Position numbers and translations under genes: made by a program. The notes under the pieces are model-generated. The model was not told the DNA's origin. It saw only the letters and a list, made by a program, of their open reading frames with translations, and did no database searches. From Lacticaseibacillus casei DSM 20011 = JCM 1134 = ATCC 393 (GTDB lineage Bacteria > Bacillota > Bacilli > Lactobacillales > Lactobacillaceae), in contig NZ_AP012544.1 in the NCBI RefSeq assembly GCF_000829055.1, forward strand, positions 2,480,001 through 2,544,000: DNA of 64,000 nucleotides. The letters are read 5' to 3'. This document shows, one piece after another, positions 60,942-64,000 of the stretch (its first letter is position 1; every line of letters begins with the position of its first letter).

Positions 60942-61940
60942 ATGTCTGTTAAACTTACTGCTGGTCAGTTAGCACATTTGAAGCAATTGTCCAATGATGA
61001 CAATGTGATCTCAGCATTGGCCATCGACCAACGCGGTTCCCTGAAGAAGATGCTTGCAGCCGCTGCCAACAAGCCGGCTGATGAAACCACCATCGTTGAT
61101 TTCAAAAAGGCTGTTTCTGAAGAATTAACCAAATACGCCAGTGCCATTCTGCTTGATCCAGAATATGGCTTACCGGCTGCCAAGGTGCGCGATCCTAAGT
61201 CCGGTCTATTACTTTCTTATGAAAAGACTGGTTACGATGCCACCGAACCTGGCCGCTTCCCTGATTTGATCGACAACCAGAGTGCATTGCGCATTAAGAA
61301 TGAAGGCGGCGACGCGGTTAAGTTCTTGCTGTACATTGATCCGGATGAACCAGACTCAATCAACGATCGCAAGTACGCCTTTGTTGAACGTGTCGGTGCC
61401 GAAGCTAAGGCCAACGACCTGCCGTTGTTCCTTGAATTGGTTTCTTACGATGGTAAGACCAACGAAACCGGCACCGCTGCATGGGCCAAGGCTAAGCCAG
61501 AAAAGGTTATCAAGATCACCAAGGAATTCAGCAAGCCGCAATACAACGTTTCCGTTTTGAAGCTTGAAGTTCCGGTTGACCAGAAGTTTGTTGAAGGCTA
61601 TACCGACGAAGGTGTGACCCCGGTTTACAGCAAAGAAGAAGCTGCTAAGTACTACAAGGCACAATCCGATGCAACGGATCTGCCATTCATCTTCTTGTCT
61701 GCCGGTGTTTCCAACGAATTGTTCCTTGAAGAACTCAAATTCGCCAAGGAAGCAGGTTCAACCTTTAACGGTGTCCTTTGCGGCCGGGCAACCTGGAAGC
61801 CAGGTGTTAAGCCATTTGCTGCTGAAGGCGAAGCTGCCGGCAAGAAGTGGCTGGAAACCGAAGGCAAAGCTAACATCGATCGTTTGAACAAGGTTTTGGC
61901 TGAAACCGCCACCCCTTGGACCAACAAGGTTGAAGGTTAG
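60942..61940 (+). CDS. lacD: Tagatose 1,6-diphosphate aldolase, class I (LacD type)
   Basis: Schiff-base aldolase that splits tagatose 1,6-bisphosphate into dihydroxyacetone phosphate and glyceraldehyde 3-phosphate. The 332-residue TIM barrel has LAIDQRGSLKKML, ILLDPEYGLPA and the Schiff-base lysine in VSVLKLEVPV (~209). The codon choice is strongly biased, like ldh, suggesting high expression. A strong AGGAGG precedes ATG. The promoter is not clear: a TATACT at 60891 and a TTGTCA at 60877 lie in the 200-bp spacer. The rest of the lac tagatose operon is not adjacent. Confidence 0.94.
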   Translation: MSVKLTAGQLAHLKQLSNDDNVISALAIDQRGSLKKMLAAAANKPADETTIVDFKKAVSEELTKYASAILLDPEYGLPAAKVRDPKSGLLLSYEKTGYDATEPGRFPDLIDNQSALRIKNEGGDAVKFLLYIDPDEPDSINDRKYAFVERVGAEAKANDLPLFLELVSYDGKTNETGTAAWAKAKPEKVIKITKEFSKPQYNVSVLKLEVPVDQKFVEGYTDEGVTPVYSKEEAAKYYKAQSDATDLPFIFLSAGVSNELFLEELKFAKEAGSTFNGVLCGRATWKPGVKPFAAEGEAAGKKWLETEGKANIDRLNKVLAETATPWTNKVEG

Positions 61941-61962
61941 TTCTGATAAATAAGTAAATAGG

Positions 61963-61998
61963 AGAACTGGCCGAACCAAACAGGCCAGTTCTTTTTTA
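61963..61998 (+). terminator. lacD terminator
   Basis: AGAACTGGCC-(GAACCAAACA)-GGCCAGTTCT followed by TTTTTATT. Perfect 10-bp stem. Confidence 0.95.
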
Positions 61999-62118
61999 TT
62001 TGGTGAATGCGTGCTGATCAATAGCGCCATGCATAAATCCGCGCCAACCATTGCAGCCAATCGACACAGTGGTAGACTGGTAATGAATGCGGTTTCTTAT
62101 ACTAGGAGGTAATATGGT

Positions 62119-63000
62119 TTGATCACAATTGAAAATAATCAATTCAAAGCAGGCATTGCCGAGCGCGGTGCCGAGTTGCAGTCATTAGTCAACAAAAGTG
62201 ACAATCACGAGTACATCTGGAATGGTGATAAAACATTTTGGAATCGCCATGCCCCGATTCTTTTCCCTGCGATTGGTAAATCGAATGAGGATCAGTATCG
62301 CCTAGGAGCCAAAACATTCCCGATGAGCCAACATGGCTTTGCCCGGGATTACGATTTTGACGTTAGCGATAAAAGTGATTCAGCGGTGACGTTCACGCAA
62401 CATCAAAACGCCGAGACGTTGAAAAAGTTCCCGTTTAAATATACGTTAACCGTGACCTACATGTTGACTAAAGACGGACTCAGTATTCATTACACCGTGA
62501 CCAATGACGACAAGAATTCAATGCCGTTTGCGCTAGGCTTCCATCCGGCATTCAATGTGGCGTTAAAGGCTGATGGCAGCTTTGATGATTATGATCTCAC
62601 GGTTGAACCGCTGAATAGTCCCTTGCAGCGGTTTGGTATCGGGCCGGTGCCATTTCGTAATGGCGACGTTGAGGACATCCCCAGCGCAGAAGGCAATAAA
62701 CTGCCATTGACGCACGAGTTGCTAGATGGGGGCTTGGTCATCCTCGCCAACAGTGAGATCATGAAAGCGACCCTATCATCTCCGCACCACGATCACAGCG
62801 TCACGCTTGATATCAATGACTTCCCTTACCTCACCATTTGGAGTCCTGAACATAAAAAGACACCATTCATTGCCGTTGAGCCATTTGACGGTCTGCCTGA
62901 CCAAGCCGGCGAACCATCCGACTGGTACACCAAGCTTGGTAACACCACCTTGTCAGCAGGTGCCAATAAGCATCTGGCGTTGAAGATTGCTTTGCATTAA
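62119..63000 (+). CDS. Aldose 1-epimerase family protein (LacX/YihR-like)
   Basis: A 293-residue galactose-mutarotase-like protein of the LacX subgroup: WNRHAPILFPAIG near residue 40, QHGFARDYDF (~74-83), ALGFHPAFNV with the catalytic His (~150), and AVEPFDGLPD near the end with the Glu base. It interconverts sugar anomers or phosphorylated sugars. The start is UUG 62119; the ATG just before it opens a two-codon frame (ATG GTT TGA). It follows lacD but is separated from it by a terminator. Confidence 0.88.
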   Translation: MITIENNQFKAGIAERGAELQSLVNKSDNHEYIWNGDKTFWNRHAPILFPAIGKSNEDQYRLGAKTFPMSQHGFARDYDFDVSDKSDSAVTFTQHQNAETLKKFPFKYTLTVTYMLTKDGLSIHYTVTNDDKNSMPFALGFHPAFNVALKADGSFDDYDLTVEPLNSPLQRFGIGPVPFRNGDVEDIPSAEGNKLPLTHELLDGGLVILANSEIMKATLSSPHHDHSVTLDINDFPYLTIWSPEHKKTPFIAVEPFDGLPDQAGEPSDWYTKLGNTTLSAGANKHLALKIALH

Positions 63001-63068
63001 GCGGGTGCCTTCTCTGAAACTGAGTCTCAGCCTCATTCAGAAAATAATTAGGCTAAAATTTCCATGCC

Positions 63069-63246
63069 GTGCCAAACTCCGCAATCTCCGGCCAGCTGGG
63101 GCTGGAACGTGGTGGGCACGACTTTGAGCCTCAGCAAAACCGGCTGAGGCTCAAAGCTCGGCCTTGTACTACGCTGGGAAGACCGCCCAGCTAGTACAAT
63201 TTCACCACTGAGCCCCATCTGGCCTACGATTGCTCCGCCTTGGCAC
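63069..63246 (+). repeat. Family B composite structured repeat, copy B3
   Basis: Same terminal arms as B1 and B2 (GTGCCAAACTCCGCAATCTCC ... GATTGCTCCGCCTTGGCAC), but different internal sequence. The junction helix is GTGGTG/CACCAC. Hairpin 1 is ACTTTGAGCCTCAGC/GCTGAGGCTCAAAG. Hairpin 2 is TTGTACTA.GCTGGG/CCCAGC.TAGTACAA. Pairing is preserved although the bases changed. It occupies the galM-like / response-regulator spacer. Confidence 0.88.
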
Positions 63247-63283
63247 TAAATTTCAAGGCTCCTAACAAATTATCTATATTAAC

Positions 63284-63329
63284 GAAAAAAAGTGAACCCA
63301 TTTTCAAAATTAAAGTGGATTCACTTTTA
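63284..63329. terminator. Hairpin adjacent to repeat B3
   Basis: AAAAAAAGTGAACCCA and GTGGATTCACTTTT arms with a 14-nt A/T loop: a weak terminator in the same position relative to B3 as the hairpins next to B1 and B2. Confidence 0.6.
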
Positions 63330-63479
63330 TTTTGCAGTCGAAAATTATTTCCAAACTTTTTTCTTTGTGGGATTTCGATTTTTCTACCGACCCACATTCT
63401 CCGAAAATCAGCCAAATAACTCGAACACGCACATCATTGCGGTAAAATAAAAGCATATTGGCGAAAGGGATGATTCCAG

Positions 63480-64000
63480 ATGCACATTGCACTTATTGAC
63501 GATCAAGCAGCGACCCGCGAGGCAACCGTTAAATTGATTCAACAACTGGCTCAGCCGTCGCAGCCGTTGCAAGTGGCGGCTTATGCAAGTGCGGAACAGT
63601 TCCTTTTCGCCGAACAGACGCCGGATCTTCTTCTGCTGGACATCAAGCTCGGATCGGGGATGGACGGCATGACGCTTGCTAAAAAAATCCGCCAACACGA
63701 TCCCGACACCGCCATCGCTTTTGTCAGTAACTACGACGAATTCGTTTTTGACGGCTATGATGTCAACGCCATTGACTACATCATCAAACCGCTCACCAAA
63801 GAGAAGCTGCAGCATCTGATCAACAAAACTGCGGCTCGGACACAGCCTAAGTTGTTGCCATTGCAAACGTCCACCGGCCTCACTCGTGTGCCGCTTTACG
63901 ACATTAGCGCCATCGAAGTGACCGACCATCGGCTGCAGGTCCATACCCAGAAAACAACGTACACCGTGAGTGGTCAATTAAAAGACTTATTGCCGCGCTT
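63480..64000 (+). CDS. LytTR-family response regulator (partial, runs off window)
   Basis: An open frame from ATG 63480, after AAAGGG, continues to the window edge (173 codons seen). The N-terminal receiver domain has IALIDDQAA (acidic pocket), the phospho-acceptor Asp in LLLLDIKLGSGMDG (~58), Ser in AFVSNYDEF and Lys in YIIKPLTK (~105). A LytTR DNA-binding domain begins near residue 122 (LPLQTSTGLTRVPLYDISAIEV). Such regulators usually pair with an AgrC/LytS-type kinase; the partner would lie to the right. The 3' end is missing. Confidence 0.9.
   Translation, partial: MHIALIDDQAATREATVKLIQQLAQPSQPLQVAAYASAEQFLFAEQTPDLLLLDIKLGSGMDGMTLAKKIRQHDPDTAIAFVSNYDEFVFDGYDVNAIDYIIKPLTKEKLQHLINKTAARTQPKLLPLQTSTGLTRVPLYDISAIEVTDHRLQVHTQKTTYTVSGQLKDLLPR

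Noticed and set aside
63224..63977. Minus-strand open frames at the right edge
   Set aside because: They are antisense to the receiver domain of the LytTR response regulator, whose plus-strand frame has a ribosome-binding site and clear motifs.

Overview
The window is a contiguous chromosomal segment of a low-to-mid GC Firmicute of the Lacticaseibacillus (Lactobacillus) casei group (casei / paracasei / rhamnosus). This rests on an L-lactate dehydrogenase matching the classical L. casei enzyme as I remember it, the Bacillus-like pth-mfd-yabM-rqcP-divIC-tilS-hpt-ftsH-hslO-dusB-lysS order without sporulation genes, FetAB, and a LacD-type aldolase. The exact species cannot be settled by eye.

Layout. 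1-4200: an rRNA operon on the minus strand (5' part of 23S, tRNA-Ala, tRNA-Ile, 16S) with a strong promoter. 4200-20230: a minus-strand housekeeping block (lysS, dusB, hslO, ftsH, hpt, tilS, an S1 protein, divIC, rqcP, a flippase, mfd, pth), with one plus-strand FMN reductase gene. 20700-25300: plus-strand ldh, two YkuD L,D-transpeptidases and a CBS-domain protein. 25360-27600: mazEF, alr, acpS. 27700-29000: an IS30-family element. 29000-37940: DEAD-box helicase, murF, several lineage-specific genes, rpmE2 and a murA paralogue. 38097-39778: an IS1202-type element with a long target duplication. 40000-51050: pyrG, rpoE, a lipoyl/octanoyl transferase, HD and NUDIX proteins, mscL, prs, glmU. 51500-60725: a VanZ-RDD protein, purR, fetAB, a cation-efflux gene, ispE, veg, rsmA, rnmV, tatD and an orphan PTS IIA. 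60900-64000: lacD, an aldose epimerase and the start of a LytTR response regulator that runs off the window.

The genes are mostly core metabolism: translation, cell-envelope precursor synthesis (murA, murF, glmU, alr, flippase), purine and pyrimidine control (purR, prs, hpt, pyrG) and lactate fermentation. The pyrG leader carries the hallmarks of CTP-sensing reiterative-transcription attenuation: a start at GGG and a terminator with a CUCCCU strand.

The most unusual content lies between genes. There are two families of large structured repeats. Family A is a ~115 bp long-hairpin element with eight full or nearly full copies and several decayed ones, including four in tandem upstream of murF. 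Family B is a ~170-250 bp composite with ~35 bp inverted arms, two internal hairpins and an adjacent terminator-like hairpin, in three copies. Both families show compensatory base changes in their helices, so the fold appears to be conserved rather than the sequence. The IS1202-type element sits inside a family A repeat. The MurA paralogue has Asp in place of the usual catalytic Cys.
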